DNA of 64,000 nt, from NCBI RefSeq assembly GCF_009495745.1, contig NZ_WIDQ01000008.1, positions 62,001 to 126,000 of the forward strand, written 5' to 3'. Below, piece by piece: positions 27,893 through 37,486 of this stretch. The position numbers and the translations under genes were made by a program. The notes beneath the pieces were generated by a model, which worked only from the letters and a program-made list of their open reading frames with translations, searched no databases and was not told the origin of the DNA. This stretch comes from Niveispirillum sp. SYP-B3756 (GTDB lineage Bacteria > Pseudomonadota > Alphaproteobacteria > Azospirillales > Azospirillaceae). The first letter of the stretch is position 1. Every line of letters starts with the position of its first letter.

Positions 27893-29566
27893 ATGCGCAT
27901 TTCCCACCGGCTTCTGATTCCGGTTGTTATCCTGTCCCTGGTCACCTTGGCTGTTTTCTCGGTGTCGGCCATAGGCTTGCGGCAGGAAAAACAAGCCAAT
28001 CTCGATATGGTCCGGATGGATCTGATGCGTTACCACGTCGGTGAGATACGCTCGCTCAGCCGTGCCGTGCAACGTGATACGCTGAACACCCTTGTCGAGA
28101 GTGCCGAGGACCGCAAAGCCTATGCGGATCGGGCAGCCAAGCGCATCAAGGAACTGAATGCACGGGTCGACCGGCTGGCCAACATCATGGGGGCGGAGAC
28201 CGCTGCCCTGCAGATGGAAGGCTTCGCCCCCACCCAGCGGCAGGTCATGTCCAGCCTGACGAGGGTGATTGACGCGGCCCTGGCGGGCAATATTCCCGCC
28301 GCCCACAGCCTGTTCAACGAAGAGACACGGCCAGCGGAACGCGCCGCCTCCAAGGTGGCCGACAGCTTTATCGAGGCGATGGACAAGCGGATCGAGACCG
28401 CGACCCAGGAGAGCAAGGCCCTTGCCGCCCTGGTAGAGCGGGCACAGATGATCACCGCCCTGGTGGGGATCATCATTGGCGTCGGTCTGGCCTTGTTCAT
28501 CAATCAGCGGGGCGTCAGCCAGCCGCTGGCGCATCTGACGACGGCCACCAGTGCCATTGCCGCCGGTCAGCTGGACGCCAATATCCCGGCCCAGGAACGG
28601 CGGGATGAGCTGGGGGCGCTGGCGCGTGCCCTGCTGATTTTCCGCGATCAGGCCCGCGCCAACCGCGATCTGGAAGAACAGGCGGCCCTGGCCCGTGCAA
28701 CTGCCGCCCAGCAGCGACGCCAGGCCCTGCAGGCCATGGCGGATACGGTCGCCAGTGAGACGACCCGCACCGTGGACACGGTCAGCCAATCCACCCGGCT
28801 GATGGGCCAGTCAATGCAGCACCTGTCCAGTCTGGCTGCCAGCGTGGCCGATGACAGCGCCGCCGTCGCCACTGCCAGCGCCCAGGGGCTGGCCAATGCC
28901 CAGGCGGTATCCAGTGCCGCGGAGGAGCTTTCAGCTTCTATCCAGGAGATCAGCGGCTCGGTGCAGCGCGCTGCCAGTGTCATCGGCACAGCGGTGGCCG
29001 GGGGCAGCCGGGCGCAGGAAACCATTGCCAGCCTGTCGCAGGCGGTGGAGCGGATTTCGGAAGTAACGGTTCTGATTGGTGAAATCGCACAGCAGACCAA
29101 TCTGCTGGCATTGAACGCCACGATTGAGGCTGCCCGCGCCGGCGATGCGGGCAAAGGCTTTGCCGTGGTGGCAGGGGAAGTGAAATCGCTGGCGACCCAG
29201 ACCGCACGGTCCACGGACGATATCACCCGGCAGATCAGCGACATTCAGTCCGCCACCCGCGCCGCGGTGGAGGCGATGGCCAATGTCAGCACCCACATTG
29301 AAGAGGTGAATGGCGTTGTCACCATCATCGCCGCCGCGATGGAGGAACAGGGGGCCGCAACGCGGGAAATTGCCCGCAATGTCAGCGAGACCAGCCGGGC
29401 CAGCCTGGAAGTGAGCGAGCGGATCGGCAATGTCAGCCAGGGGGCCGGCGAGGTGGATCAGCAGGCGGGCGAGGTCACCCGCACGATTACCGTCATTTCC
29501 CAGGATATCGGTGCCCTGCGGGACACCCTGATCCAGGTGGTGGAAGGCGCCAGCAAGGCCGCCTGA
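27893..29566 (+). CDS. Methyl-accepting chemotaxis protein
   Basis: The 557-residue receptor has an N-terminal membrane helix (residues 9-28), a periplasmic helical sensor region to about residue 185, a second membrane helix ([18 protein letters not shown]), a HAMP domain, and a long coiled-coil signalling domain. The receptor tip is [21 protein letters not shown], nearly invariant in the family. No CheB/CheR docking pentapeptide is visible at the C-terminus. The ligand cannot be predicted. The AT-rich leader and lone position suggest a separately regulated or acquired gene. Confidence 0.95.
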   Translation: MRISHRLLIPVVILSLVTLAVFSVSAIGLRQEKQANLDMVRMDLMRYHVGEIRSLSRAVQRDTLNTLVESAEDRKAYADRAAKRIKELNARVDRLANIMGAETAALQMEGFAPTQRQVMSSLTRVIDAALAGNIPAAHSLFNEETRPAERAASKVADSFIEAMDKRIETATQESKALAALVERAQMITALVGIIIGVGLALFINQRGVSQPLAHLTTATSAIAAGQLDANIPAQERRDELGALARALLIFRDQARANRDLEEQAALARATAAQQRRQALQAMADTVASETTRTVDTVSQSTRLMGQSMQHLSSLAASVADDSAAVATASAQGLANAQAVSSAAEELSASIQEISGSVQRAASVIGTAVAGGSRAQETIASLSQAVERISEVTVLIGEIAQQTNLLALNATIEAARAGDAGKGFAVVAGEVKSLATQTARSTDDITRQISDIQSATRAAVEAMANVSTHIEEVNGVVTIIAAAMEEQGAATREIARNVSETSRASLEVSERIGNVSQGAGEVDQQAGEVTRTITVISQDIGALRDTLIQVVEGASKAA

Positions 29567-29588
29567 CCACCGCCTTTGCGGCGGTGGT
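29567..29588 (+). terminator. Terminator of the chemoreceptor gene
   Basis: ACCACCGCC at 29567-29575 and GGCGGTGGT at 29580-29588 form a 9-bp perfect stem just after the stop codon. The following T content is low (TATC). Confidence 0.6.
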
Positions 29589-29604
29589 TATCGGCAGACC
29601 AGAG

Positions 29605-29641
29605 CAAAAGAAAAATATCCGGGATGGCATCGCCATCCCGG
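29605..29641 (-). terminator. Intrinsic terminator of the DUF4167 gene
   Basis: CCGGGATGGC (29619-29628) pairs perfectly with GCCATCCCGG (29632-29641). On the minus strand the stem is followed by ATATTTTTCTTTT, a good T-run. Confidence 0.85.
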
Positions 29642-29671
29642 TGCAATCACCAGGACTGAAGGGAAAGCCGG

Positions 29672-30124
29672 TCAGGCGACCGGCTGTTCCTGTTCGGCCT
29701 CGTTGCCATCCACCTCGTCACCGTCATCGCCCTCCTCACCTTCGAAGGGGCCGCTGCCGGCCGGGCCATTGTCATAGCGCGGGTTGTTCTGGCGCTGACG
29801 GGCCTCGTGCTCGTTGATCTGGCACATGATGCGGAAATAATGCTCCGCGTGCTGGAGGTAATTCTCCGCCGCGATGCGGTCGCCGGACGCCTGGGCATCA
29901 CGCGCCAGCGCCTGATACTTGTCGTAAACCTGGAAAGCATTGCCACGGATGCGCACATCCGGGCCATTGCTGTCGTAATTCTGCTGACGCTGCGGCCCGT
30001 TCTGACGGCGATTGCCGCCATTATTATTGCCACCGCCGCCGCCGCCACCATTACCACCGTTGCCGCCGCCGCCATTATTACCGCCGCGGCCGCGTGAACG
30101 CCGTGTATTCGGTCCTTGTCTCAT
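29672..30124 (-). CDS. DUF4167 domain protein (glycine/asparagine-rich)
   Basis: The 150-residue protein begins MRQGPNTRRSRGRG, then has a low-complexity glycine/asparagine stretch, the conserved core VRIRGNAFQVYDKYQALARDAQASGD and an acidic tail. This order is typical of DUF4167, found beside prmC in alphaproteobacteria. The basic start followed by an acidic end suggests nucleic-acid or ribosome contact, which is an inference. The frame is open 20 codons upstream to an ATG at 30184, but the family normally starts at MRQG. prmC lies just upstream on the same strand. Confidence 0.88.
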   Translation of the reverse strand: MRQGPNTRRSRGRGGNNGGGGNGGNGGGGGGGNNNGGNRRQNGPQRQQNYDSNGPDVRIRGNAFQVYDKYQALARDAQASGDRIAAENYLQHAEHYFRIMCQINEHEARQRQNNPRYDNGPAGSGPFEGEEGDDGDEVDGNEAEQEQPVA

Positions 30125-30334
30125 TCGCTTTGTGCTCTGGCCCCTGGAGTTTCCTGCCCTCGGACTGTCGGCGTTTTGGTCCATGCCTGTTCTTGGCGAT
30201 TGACCATTTTAAGGGGGCACATTTGCCCCATGCCCCCTTGGGCACGCCCCAAACCCTGGTCACGAGGGCTGTCATGTCGGCAGGCGCCCCACGCGCGGCT
30301 ACCGCATGAGCCGGACCCTAGCGGGTGTTGCGGC

Positions 30335-31231
30335 CTATTCCAACAGGTTTTTTTCGCTGGTCTGGGCTGGCCATTCACCAACCGCCACGCGGTCACGCCC
30401 GCCCAGATCGCAAATGGTGGCCACAGCATCCAATCCGGCATCGCGGAACAGGGCCGCCACCGCCGGTCCCTGGTCCGCACCATGTTCCATCGCCACCAGC
30501 GCACCGGGTGCCGCCAGCCGGGCCAGATCGGGCAACAGCAGCCGGTAAGGGCCCAGCCCATCCGGCCCGCCGGCCAGCGCCCGCCAGGGCTCGAACCGCA
30601 CCACCTCCACCTGCAGACCGGCAATATCGGCATCGGGGATATAGGGCGGGTTGGAGACGATGATGTCAAAGCCCCCTCCCCCCAGCGCCGTCGCCCAATC
30701 CCCCGCCAGGAATTGCGCGCGGTTCCCCAAGCCCAACCTTTGGGCATTACCCCGCGCCACGGCGGCGGCGGCGGGCGACAGATCCCCCCCCACCCCGGAT
30801 GCGGCAGCATATTCGGACAGCAGCGCCAGCAGAATGGCCCCCGTTCCGGTGCCAAGATCAAGGATACGCCAGGGCTGGCCCCGCTGCGGCCGGCGCTTCA
30901 GCACGGTTTCAACCAGGGTTTCCGTATCCGGGCGGGGGATCAGGGTTTCCGGCCCCAGCAACAGTTCCAGGCCCCAGAATTCCCAATTGCCCAGGATGCG
31001 CTGCACCGGTTCCCGCGCTGCCCTCCGTTCCACCAGCCCGTCAAAATGCGCCAGCCGGTCGGCGGGCACGCGCAGGCCCTGCGGCCGGCGCAGGCGGCTG
31101 GTGGGGATACCAAAGGCTGCTTCGGCCAGATAGAGCAGGTCCAGCCGCGCCTCCTCCACCCCCAGCGCTGCCAGCCTTGCCGCTGCCGCCGCCAGCAGGG
31201 GGGAAAGCTCCACATCGTTCGACATGCTCAT
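30335..31231 (-). CDS. prmC: Peptide chain release factor N5-glutamine methyltransferase
   Basis: PrmC methylates the glutamine of the GGQ motif in release factors. The 298-residue protein has an N-terminal helical domain (residues 1-85) and a Rossmann methyltransferase with ILDLGTGTGAILLALLSE and the substrate-binding NPPYIPDADI. Its first ATG overlaps the stop of the upstream helicase gene (ATGA). Usually prfA precedes prmC; here a SUV3-like helicase does. DUF4167 follows downstream, as expected. Confidence 0.95.
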   Translation of the reverse strand: MSMSNDVELSPLLAAAAARLAALGVEEARLDLLYLAEAAFGIPTSRLRRPQGLRVPADRLAHFDGLVERRAAREPVQRILGNWEFWGLELLLGPETLIPRPDTETLVETVLKRRPQRGQPWRILDLGTGTGAILLALLSEYAAASGVGGDLSPAAAAVARGNAQRLGLGNRAQFLAGDWATALGGGGFDIIVSNPPYIPDADIAGLQVEVVRFEPWRALAGGPDGLGPYRLLLPDLARLAAPGALVAMEHGADQGPAVAALFRDAGLDAVATICDLGGRDRVAVGEWPAQTSEKNLLE

Positions 31232-33792
31232 TTCCTTGATCCCGCTTCCCGCAGCCGGGCCAGGGCGGCGAAAGGATGGTTTTCATCCACCGGCGGGGCA
31301 TTGCGCTGGCGTTCGGCCTTGGCGTGGGTGGGGCGACGGCGCACCCAGGCGGGCGGCTGCGCCACTTCGCCTTCCGCCGGTGGGGGCTGGCGACGCTCGC
31401 GCCAGCCCAGTGCGGCCAGGATACCCGGCAATTCATCATTGGCGCAGGCCGCCAGCGGGGCCAGCCCGGCCAGATCGCTCAAGCGTCCATCGGCACCGCT
31501 GCGCCGCGCCAGTTCAGCCTCCAGCCGATCCACCATATCCATGCGGATGGCGCGCGGCCCGACCGGCAGATATCCTGCGGCCAGCAGCAACCCATCGGCC
31601 AGATCCGGCCCGCGCGGCACGGAAATCCGCCCCGGCGGCGGTACCGGGGCCGGCAGGGCCGCCCCTTCCCGCACGGACCAGAGCAGGGCCAGCAGCGAAG
31701 CCGGGCGCGGCTTGGCGAGCGCGGGCAGGAAAACCCGGCTGAATCCCAGCCGCACCCCGTGATCGTAAAGCTGCTTGCGGGCGGGCTTGTCCAGGCTGTC
31801 GATCAGCGGGTCCAGCACCGGGCGGGGCAACTGCCCCGCCGCATCGGCCAATTGATAGGCGATGCCGCGCGCCGGGCCGGACAGATCGGCATCGCGCAGC
31901 CGCAACAGGGCGGACAGGTCACGCCGGATGCGTTCCTGCACGAAATCCAGCAGCTTTTGTCGTGCCCGGTCACGTTGGCTGCCATCCAGCAGATCGTCCC
32001 GCAGCAAACGCACATCCGGGTGCAGCAGGTCGCGCCCCGCCGCCAGCCGGGCCAGCGGCACATCCTGCCAGCGCAGCACCCCGTCGTTGCCCAGCGCCAG
32101 CGTGTCCGGCCCTGCCGCTTCCAAGGCTGCCACCCGGCGCGCCACCTCTTCGCGCAGCACACGGCGGGCGGCAGTCATCAAGGTGGGGCGGTCATCCTCC
32201 CCCACATCGGCTTCCATGGTGAAGGCGAGGCCGGTCAGCGCGCCGACGCGGTGCCCCTCCACCATGACCACGCCAGCCGCATCGACATGGCCCAGCAGGT
32301 CGCGCCCGTCGCGCAGCACCTTCACCAGCCCGGCCGATCGCTTGTCGACAAAGCGCTGCGTCAACCGTTCATGCAGCGCGTCGGACAGCTTGTCCTCCAC
32401 CGCGCGGGTCAGTCCCTGCCAGTGGCGGGCATCCTTCAACCAGTCGGGCCGGTGCGCCACATAGGTCCAGGTGCGCACATGGGCGATGCGGGCCACCAGC
32501 GCATCAATATCGCCTTCCACCTTGTCCAGCCGCTGCACCTGGGCGGCGATGAAATCGGTGGGCAGCCGCCCGCCCGGCGCCATCAAATGGTGATATATTT
32601 GGGCCAGCAGCTTGGTATGGGCATCCGTCATGGTCTTGCGGAAATCGGGGATCTGGCAGACCTCCCAAAGCTGCTTCACCCCGCCGGGCCGGCGGGTCAG
32701 GCCCATCAGTTCCCCATCCTGAGCCAGCGCCTGCAAGGCCAACTGGTCATCGGCCGGACGGGCGCGCAGCAGCAGGGGCGAGGGTGGCCGCGCCTCCAGC
32801 GTGCGCAACAGCCCCTCAACGGAGCGTAAATCCAGGTCGGCATTGCGCCAGGTCAGGTTGGTCAGCGGCTGGAATTCATGGTTTTCCACAGCTTGGATGG
32901 TCTGTTCATCCAGCGGCGAACAGTCCCAGGTGGTGCCGAAGGTGCCGTCACTCTGGTGGCGGCCGGCCCGGCCGCCGATCTGCGCCACCTCTGCGGCGGT
33001 CAGCCGGCGGGGGCGATGGCCGTCAAACTTGGACAGGCGGGCAAACCAGACATGGTCCACATCCATGTTCAGGCCCATGCCGATGGCGTCTGTCGCCACC
33101 AGATAATCCACGTCACCGGCCTGATACATGGCCACCTGGGCATTGCGGGTACGGGGGCTGAGCGCCCCCATCACCACCGCCGTGCCGCCACGCGAGCGGC
33201 GGACCATTTCGGCCAACTGATACACTTCCGTCACCGAAAAGGCGGTGATGGCGCTGCGCGGCGGCAGCTTGGTCAGCTTCTTATGCCCGCCATAGGTCAG
33301 TTGCGAGAAGCGGGGGCGGGAGATGATCTCCACCTTGGGGATCAGCTTCTGGATCAGCGGGCGGATCATGTCCGACCCCAGAAACATCGTCTCCTCCCCG
33401 CCGCGCGCGTGCAGCAGCCGGTCGGTGAAGATGTGCCCGCGCTCATCATCGGCACAAAGCTGGATTTCATCCACACACAGGAACTGCACGCTGCGGTCCA
33501 GCGGCATACTTTCCACGGTGCAGACCCAGTAACGCGGGGAAGAGGGGATGATCTTCTCCTCCCCCGTCACCAGGGCGACATGCGCCTCCCCTTTCAGCTT
33601 CACCAGCTTTTCATAGTTCTCCCGCGCCAGCAGGCGCAGGGGAAAGCCGATCATGCCCGTGCGATGGGCGGCCATCCGCTCCATCGCCAGATAGGTCTTG
33701 CCGGTGTTGGTGGGGCCCAGCACGGCAATCACCCGGCCCTGTTGGGTGGCAAGCGGGAAGGCCGGATGGACGGATGGCGGATGCGCGTTCAT
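31228..33792 (-). CDS. SUV3-like superfamily 2 RNA helicase
   Basis: The 854-residue protein resembles bacterial relatives of mitochondrial SUV3. Motif I is AVLGPTNTGKTYLAMERM, motif II is CVDEIQLCAD, and motif VI is QIGGRAGRHQSDGTFG. The C-terminal 400 residues are not recognised and end in a basic region. Start choice: an upstream frame exists to 33918, but MNAHPPS at 33792 places the helicase core at the normal distance from the start. It overlaps prmC by four bases and is divergent from the gene at 33893. A role in RNA processing or decay is inferred from the family. Confidence 0.9.
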   Translation of the reverse strand: MNAHPPSVHPAFPLATQQGRVIAVLGPTNTGKTYLAMERMAAHRTGMIGFPLRLLARENYEKLVKLKGEAHVALVTGEEKIIPSSPRYWVCTVESMPLDRSVQFLCVDEIQLCADDERGHIFTDRLLHARGGEETMFLGSDMIRPLIQKLIPKVEIISRPRFSQLTYGGHKKLTKLPPRSAITAFSVTEVYQLAEMVRRSRGGTAVVMGALSPRTRNAQVAMYQAGDVDYLVATDAIGMGLNMDVDHVWFARLSKFDGHRPRRLTAAEVAQIGGRAGRHQSDGTFGTTWDCSPLDEQTIQAVENHEFQPLTNLTWRNADLDLRSVEGLLRTLEARPPSPLLLRARPADDQLALQALAQDGELMGLTRRPGGVKQLWEVCQIPDFRKTMTDAHTKLLAQIYHHLMAPGGRLPTDFIAAQVQRLDKVEGDIDALVARIAHVRTWTYVAHRPDWLKDARHWQGLTRAVEDKLSDALHERLTQRFVDKRSAGLVKVLRDGRDLLGHVDAAGVVMVEGHRVGALTGLAFTMEADVGEDDRPTLMTAARRVLREEVARRVAALEAAGPDTLALGNDGVLRWQDVPLARLAAGRDLLHPDVRLLRDDLLDGSQRDRARQKLLDFVQERIRRDLSALLRLRDADLSGPARGIAYQLADAAGQLPRPVLDPLIDSLDKPARKQLYDHGVRLGFSRVFLPALAKPRPASLLALLWSVREGAALPAPVPPPGRISVPRGPDLADGLLLAAGYLPVGPRAIRMDMVDRLEAELARRSGADGRLSDLAGLAPLAACANDELPGILAALGWRERRQPPPAEGEVAQPPAWVRRRPTHAKAERQRNAPPVDENHPFAALARLREAGSRK

Positions 33793-33892
33793 GCCCCTAT
33801 GGATGGGCGGGCCGGCGCGATAATGCAAGAGGCCCCGCGATGGCCCCAGACCCGCCATAGAATCGCCACGCCAGCCCACCATTTCAGGTTCC

Positions 33893-35332
33893 ATGCGACA
33901 GATATTCCGCCATATCACCCGCGCCGCCCCCGCCCTGCTGCTGCTGGCCGGGTTGTCATTGCCGGCCCCTCAGGCCCTGGCCCAGGCCACCCCTGCCGGT
34001 GCCGCCAATCTGGAACGGTTGATCCAGGACCGGTTGAAGGCCGCCGCCAGCAACGAACCGGACCAATTCCGCCTGGAACGGGTGCCGGAGGTGCAGGTGA
34101 CGGCCCAGGGCGACGTCTACGCCGTCAGCCTGCCCAAGCTGCGGGTGCTGACCGATGGCGGCTGGCTGCTGGAAGCCCCGGTGGTGGAAGCGGAGGTGAA
34201 GCCCCTGCCCGATGGCGGCTGGAATGTGGAAGCCAGCATCCCGCAACCGCTGTCGGTGTTCAGCGAACGCGGCTTCCGCGCCGGCGATTTGACCATCGGC
34301 CAGCAGAAACTGCACGCCCGCTGGTCAGGCGATGGCTATCTGCTGAATGCGGCCGATCTGTCCCTGGCCAATGTCGCCTTCCACCCCACCAGCGGCGGCG
34401 GCCTGTTCAACCTGGCCAGTCTGGCGCTGAAACTGGAACCGGCGCGTGTGACCGGCGATGCCTGGACGGGGATTTTCAATCTGGCCTTGGGTGGGCTGAA
34501 CTTCCAGGCCCCGACAGGAATGGAGAAGATTGCCCTGCAGAAGCTGCGCCTGCGCGGCGATGCGGCGGGACTGGATCTGACCAAATTCGCCCAGGTCAGC
34601 CGCGTCTGGCGGGGCGGTAGCCTGCCCACGGCCGACCAGATGGAACGGCTGGCAACGGCCCTGAAGCTGGAGCTTGATCTGGCGGGGTATCAGCAGGTGC
34701 ATAATGATGGCCGCCGCACCAAGCTGGACAGCGGTGGCGGCACCCTGGCGCTGGATGGCTTGTCCGGCGAGCGGGCCGGGATGCAGCTGGATTGGCGCCA
34801 TGCCGGGCTGGACCGGCGCGGGGCGGATATCGACCCCGCCCTGGTGCCCGCCAGCGCCGATATTTCCCTGAATGGCAGCCGGCTGCCACCGGCCCCGCTA
34901 TTGGCCCTGCTGGCCACCTATGCCAGCGACACCAGCGACGGGCCGCGCAAGGCCGCGCGTGAGCAACTGTTCACCGCCATGCAGACCGCCGGTTCCAACC
35001 TCAATATTGACCGGCTTTCCCTGAAAAGCCCGCAAACAGCGGTCAGCGGTAATGGCGCTTTCAAGTTTGCCAGCCAGAACCCGCGCGGCCTGACCGGCCA
35101 GGCCGATCTGTCGATGAGCGGCATTGACCGGCTGATCGCCGCCATCCAGGCCAGTGGCGGGGCCAAGGCGGCCGGCACAGCCATCGCGCTTTACGCGGTG
35201 CAGGGGCTGGGCCAGCCGGAACAGGGGGCCGATGGCCTCAGCCATCGCTATCAACTGCACATCCTGCCCGACGGGCGGATCATGCTGAACGGCAATGACA
35301 TGCAGAATGTGGCTGGCCTGCTGACCCGGTAA
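33893..35332 (+). CDS. Exported protein of unknown function (possibly DUF2125-like)
   Basis: The 479-residue protein has a clear signal peptide (RAAPALLLLAGLSLPAPQALAQ, cleavage near residue 31). The rest is rich in alternating beta-strand patterns (LRVLTDGGWLLEAPVVEAEV, DLTIGQQKLHARWSGDGYLL), suggesting a large soluble periplasmic or outer-membrane-associated beta fold. It recalls alphaproteobacterial DUF2125/DUF945-type proteins, but I cannot assign it firmly. It is divergent from the helicase gene with a 100-base gap and convergent with a DMT transporter. Confidence 0.75.
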   Translation: MRQIFRHITRAAPALLLLAGLSLPAPQALAQATPAGAANLERLIQDRLKAAASNEPDQFRLERVPEVQVTAQGDVYAVSLPKLRVLTDGGWLLEAPVVEAEVKPLPDGGWNVEASIPQPLSVFSERGFRAGDLTIGQQKLHARWSGDGYLLNAADLSLANVAFHPTSGGGLFNLASLALKLEPARVTGDAWTGIFNLALGGLNFQAPTGMEKIALQKLRLRGDAAGLDLTKFAQVSRVWRGGSLPTADQMERLATALKLELDLAGYQQVHNDGRRTKLDSGGGTLALDGLSGERAGMQLDWRHAGLDRRGADIDPALVPASADISLNGSRLPPAPLLALLATYASDTSDGPRKAAREQLFTAMQTAGSNLNIDRLSLKSPQTAVSGNGAFKFASQNPRGLTGQADLSMSGIDRLIAAIQASGGAKAAGTAIALYAVQGLGQPEQGADGLSHRYQLHILPDGRIMLNGNDMQNVAGLLTR

Positions 35333-35362
35333 GGGGCCAGCCTGCGCAGGCGTTTTCAACGC

Positions 35363-36292
35363 TTAACGCCGGACATCGGCGGCGGCCACCGCAACCAGCC
35401 CGGCAGCGATGAAGCCCAGCCCGGCAATGTTGGTGAAGGTCATCGCCTCCCCCAGCCACAGGGCCGATGCCACCAGCCCCACCACCGGCACGGCCAGGGT
35501 GGAGAGCGACAGGGTGATGGCCGGCAAGGCGCGGTTGACCGTCACCATGGCCCAGAAGCAGAAGGCGGTGGCCAGCGGGCCGTTATAGACCAGCAGGGTG
35601 ACCAGCTCGCCCGACCATTGAATATGCGCTACATCCTCTGTCGCCAGCGCGAAACCCCCGGTCAGCAGGGTGGCCATGCCCATCTGCCAGGGGGCCAGCG
35701 ACAGGGGCGTGCCCACCCAGCGGTGCCCGCGCACCTGGATGATATTCACCGCCCACAGGGCCGCCCCCGCCATCAACATGCCATTGCCGGTCAGCACGGC
35801 CGGGTCTGACCAGTCAAAGGCGGCCGGGTTGAACAGCACCGCCACCCCCGCCAATCCCAGCAGCAGCCCCCCCACTTTCAATGGCGACAGTTTCTCCTTC
35901 AGGAAGATCAGGGCCAGCGGCACCACCCAGAGCGGGGTTGTATAGGCCAGGATGCCGGCGCGGCCCGCCGGCACATGCTGCAGGGCCAGCGTCACCAGCA
36001 TCATGAAGCCGGTCATCTGCAAAACCCCCACCGACAGCAGCACCGGCAGGTCGCGTCGGGCCGGCAGCCGCAACTGCCCCGCCACCCAGGCCACCGGGAT
36101 CAGCGTGGCCGTCCCCAGTGCCAGACGGGCGGCGACGAACAGCATGGGCGGCATCTGCCCCACCACCCGCTTCATCACCGGCCAGTTGACACCCCAGAGC
36201 AGGATCACCAACCCCAACAGGGCGGCGGCCACCAGCGGGGTTACCGGGCGGGAAGACGGGTGGGCGGGGGCCTTGGCGCTTTCATCGGCCAT
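35363..36292 (-). CDS. EamA/DMT family transporter
   Basis: The 309-residue inner-membrane protein has ten hydrophobic segments arranged as two EamA repeats (about residues 15-150 and 165-305). Typical phrases are LGLVILLWGVNWPVMKRVV, the end-of-repeat FLKEKLSPLKVGGLLLGLAG, and SALWLGEAMTFTNIAGLGFI. Members export amino acids or other metabolites, and the substrate cannot be predicted. It is divergent from bolA. Confidence 0.9.
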   Translation of the reverse strand: MADESAKAPAHPSSRPVTPLVAAALLGLVILLWGVNWPVMKRVVGQMPPMLFVAARLALGTATLIPVAWVAGQLRLPARRDLPVLLSVGVLQMTGFMMLVTLALQHVPAGRAGILAYTTPLWVVPLALIFLKEKLSPLKVGGLLLGLAGVAVLFNPAAFDWSDPAVLTGNGMLMAGAALWAVNIIQVRGHRWVGTPLSLAPWQMGMATLLTGGFALATEDVAHIQWSGELVTLLVYNGPLATAFCFWAMVTVNRALPAITLSLSTLAVPVVGLVASALWLGEAMTFTNIAGLGFIAAGLVAVAAADVRR

Positions 36293-36371
36293 GATGTTGG
36301 ACTACCTCTTGGGCGATCATCGGGGAACGGCGCGCCGGCCCCCTTGCCGCAGCAGGAACAGGAATGCCGCC

Positions 36372-36656
36372 ATGGCCGTCTACGCGACCCGGATGGAAAA
36401 CAAGTTGACCCAGGCTTTAGAGCCCCAGGCCCTGGTCATCAAGGATGTCTCGCACAGCCATGCCGGCCATGCCGGGGCCGACCATCCCGGCGGGGAGACG
36501 CATTTCGACGTCACCATCGTTTCCGCCCGGTTCCAGGGGTTGGGCCGGGTGGCCCGTCAGCGGCTGGTCTATGAGGTGGTGAAGGATGAGTTGGCCGAGC
36601 GGGTCCATGCGCTTTCCATCAAGGCGCTGACCCCGGAAGAGGCGGTGAAGGGCTGA
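36372..36656 (+). CDS. bolA: BolA family protein
   Basis: BolA proteins pair with monothiol glutaredoxins in iron-sulfur handling and can act in transcription control. The 94-residue protein has the invariant histidine in SHSHAGHAG and the core ETHFDVTIVSARFQGLGRVARQ, followed by VYEVVKDELAERVHALSIK. The insertion of several His/Gly residues before the core is common in alphaproteobacterial members. A terminator hairpin follows. A partner glutaredoxin gene is not in the window. Confidence 0.93.
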   Translation: MAVYATRMENKLTQALEPQALVIKDVSHSHAGHAGADHPGGETHFDVTIVSARFQGLGRVARQRLVYEVVKDELAERVHALSIKALTPEEAVKG

Positions 36657-36676
36657 ATCACGCCCGCGCCCATTGC

Positions 36677-36712
36677 AACCCTGCTGCGCGTCGTTGCGTC
36701 GCAGGGTTTTTT
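36677..36712 (+). terminator. Intrinsic terminator of bolA
   Basis: AACCCTGC (36677-36684) pairs with GCAGGGTT (36701-36708), with further inner C-G pairing and a run of T that continues to 36712. It lies about 20 bases after the bolA stop. Confidence 0.75.
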
Positions 36713-36789
36713 GCAGTGCAACATGACAGGGTCTAGGCTGAAAGCTGTGGCTGGCGAGCCCGCCGGTTCCAACGAGAAGGGAACAGCCC

Positions 36790-37323
36790 ATGACCAGATC
36801 AGCCAAGGCCAGCAGTACCAGCGCCCGCAGCGTGGAGGTGGCGGCGGAGATTGCCGGCACCGCTGTCGTGCTGGGGGAAACCCTGTGGGCGGCGCAGCAG
36901 ACCATCGCGCTGCGCCTGATGCGGCTGGCGGAAACGGCCATTGATCCCGATCTGCTGCGCGATCCGGAATTCATCCGCATGGTGTCGGAAAAGCTGCGCG
37001 CGGCCCTGGAAGCCAATCTGGCCGTGGCTGGCGGCATGGGCGCCATTGCCGATGCCGCCATGGAATGGGCCAGCCAGCAGGGCATGGCCATGGAACAATG
37101 GGCGCTGGCCTGCTGGGGCCCGCCCGATCCGCTGCGCTGGGCCCATGCCAGCAGCCGCTATGTCGAAACCAGCCTGAATATCGCTGAAATCGCCTGCGCC
37201 CATCTGGCGCTGGAGGCGACGCGGCTGGGTGGCCTGGGGCTGAAACCCTATCACAAGGCCACCAATGAGAATGCCCGTCGGCTGTTGCGGCAATTGCCGG
37301 CCCTGCACGCCAGCCGGGCCTGA
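36790..37323 (+). CDS. Conserved-looking helical protein, function unknown
   Basis: The 177-residue protein is alanine-rich and largely helical (AAEIAGTAVVLGETLWAAQQ; AALEANLAVAGGMGAIADAA), has no signal peptide and no membrane segment, and has a basic N-terminus. The size and composition recall phasin-type granule proteins, but no diagnostic motif is present, so this is only a suggestion. An AACGAGAAGGGA site precedes the ATG. It lies between bolA and glnD on the same strand. Confidence 0.65.
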   Translation: MTRSAKASSTSARSVEVAAEIAGTAVVLGETLWAAQQTIALRLMRLAETAIDPDLLRDPEFIRMVSEKLRAALEANLAVAGGMGAIADAAMEWASQQGMAMEQWALACWGPPDPLRWAHASSRYVETSLNIAEIACAHLALEATRLGGLGLKPYHKATNENARRLLRQLPALHASRA

Positions 37324-37486
37324 GACCCGATCTTTGGCGCTGCCGCAGCGCCACAAAAATGCCGGGGTCAAGCCGGTTAATAAGGATAGTCCGGGGAGGC
37401 AGGGGCATATGGCCGTGCGAACGTCGCAGCCGTTTAACTTCTTTCGTGGCATAATGGGCACCAGGGATCATCCCGGAACCATTAAG

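Noticed and set aside
30116-31762. Long plus-strand open frame of 548 codons
   Set aside because: It lies opposite prmC and the end of the helicase gene, both with clear motifs. Its product is rich in Pro, Arg, Gln and Ala without domain features, typical for antisense frames in GC-rich DNA.
37265-37486. Upstream extension of the glnD frame
   Set aside because: It overlaps the preceding gene and the added residues do not resemble the GlnD N-terminus.
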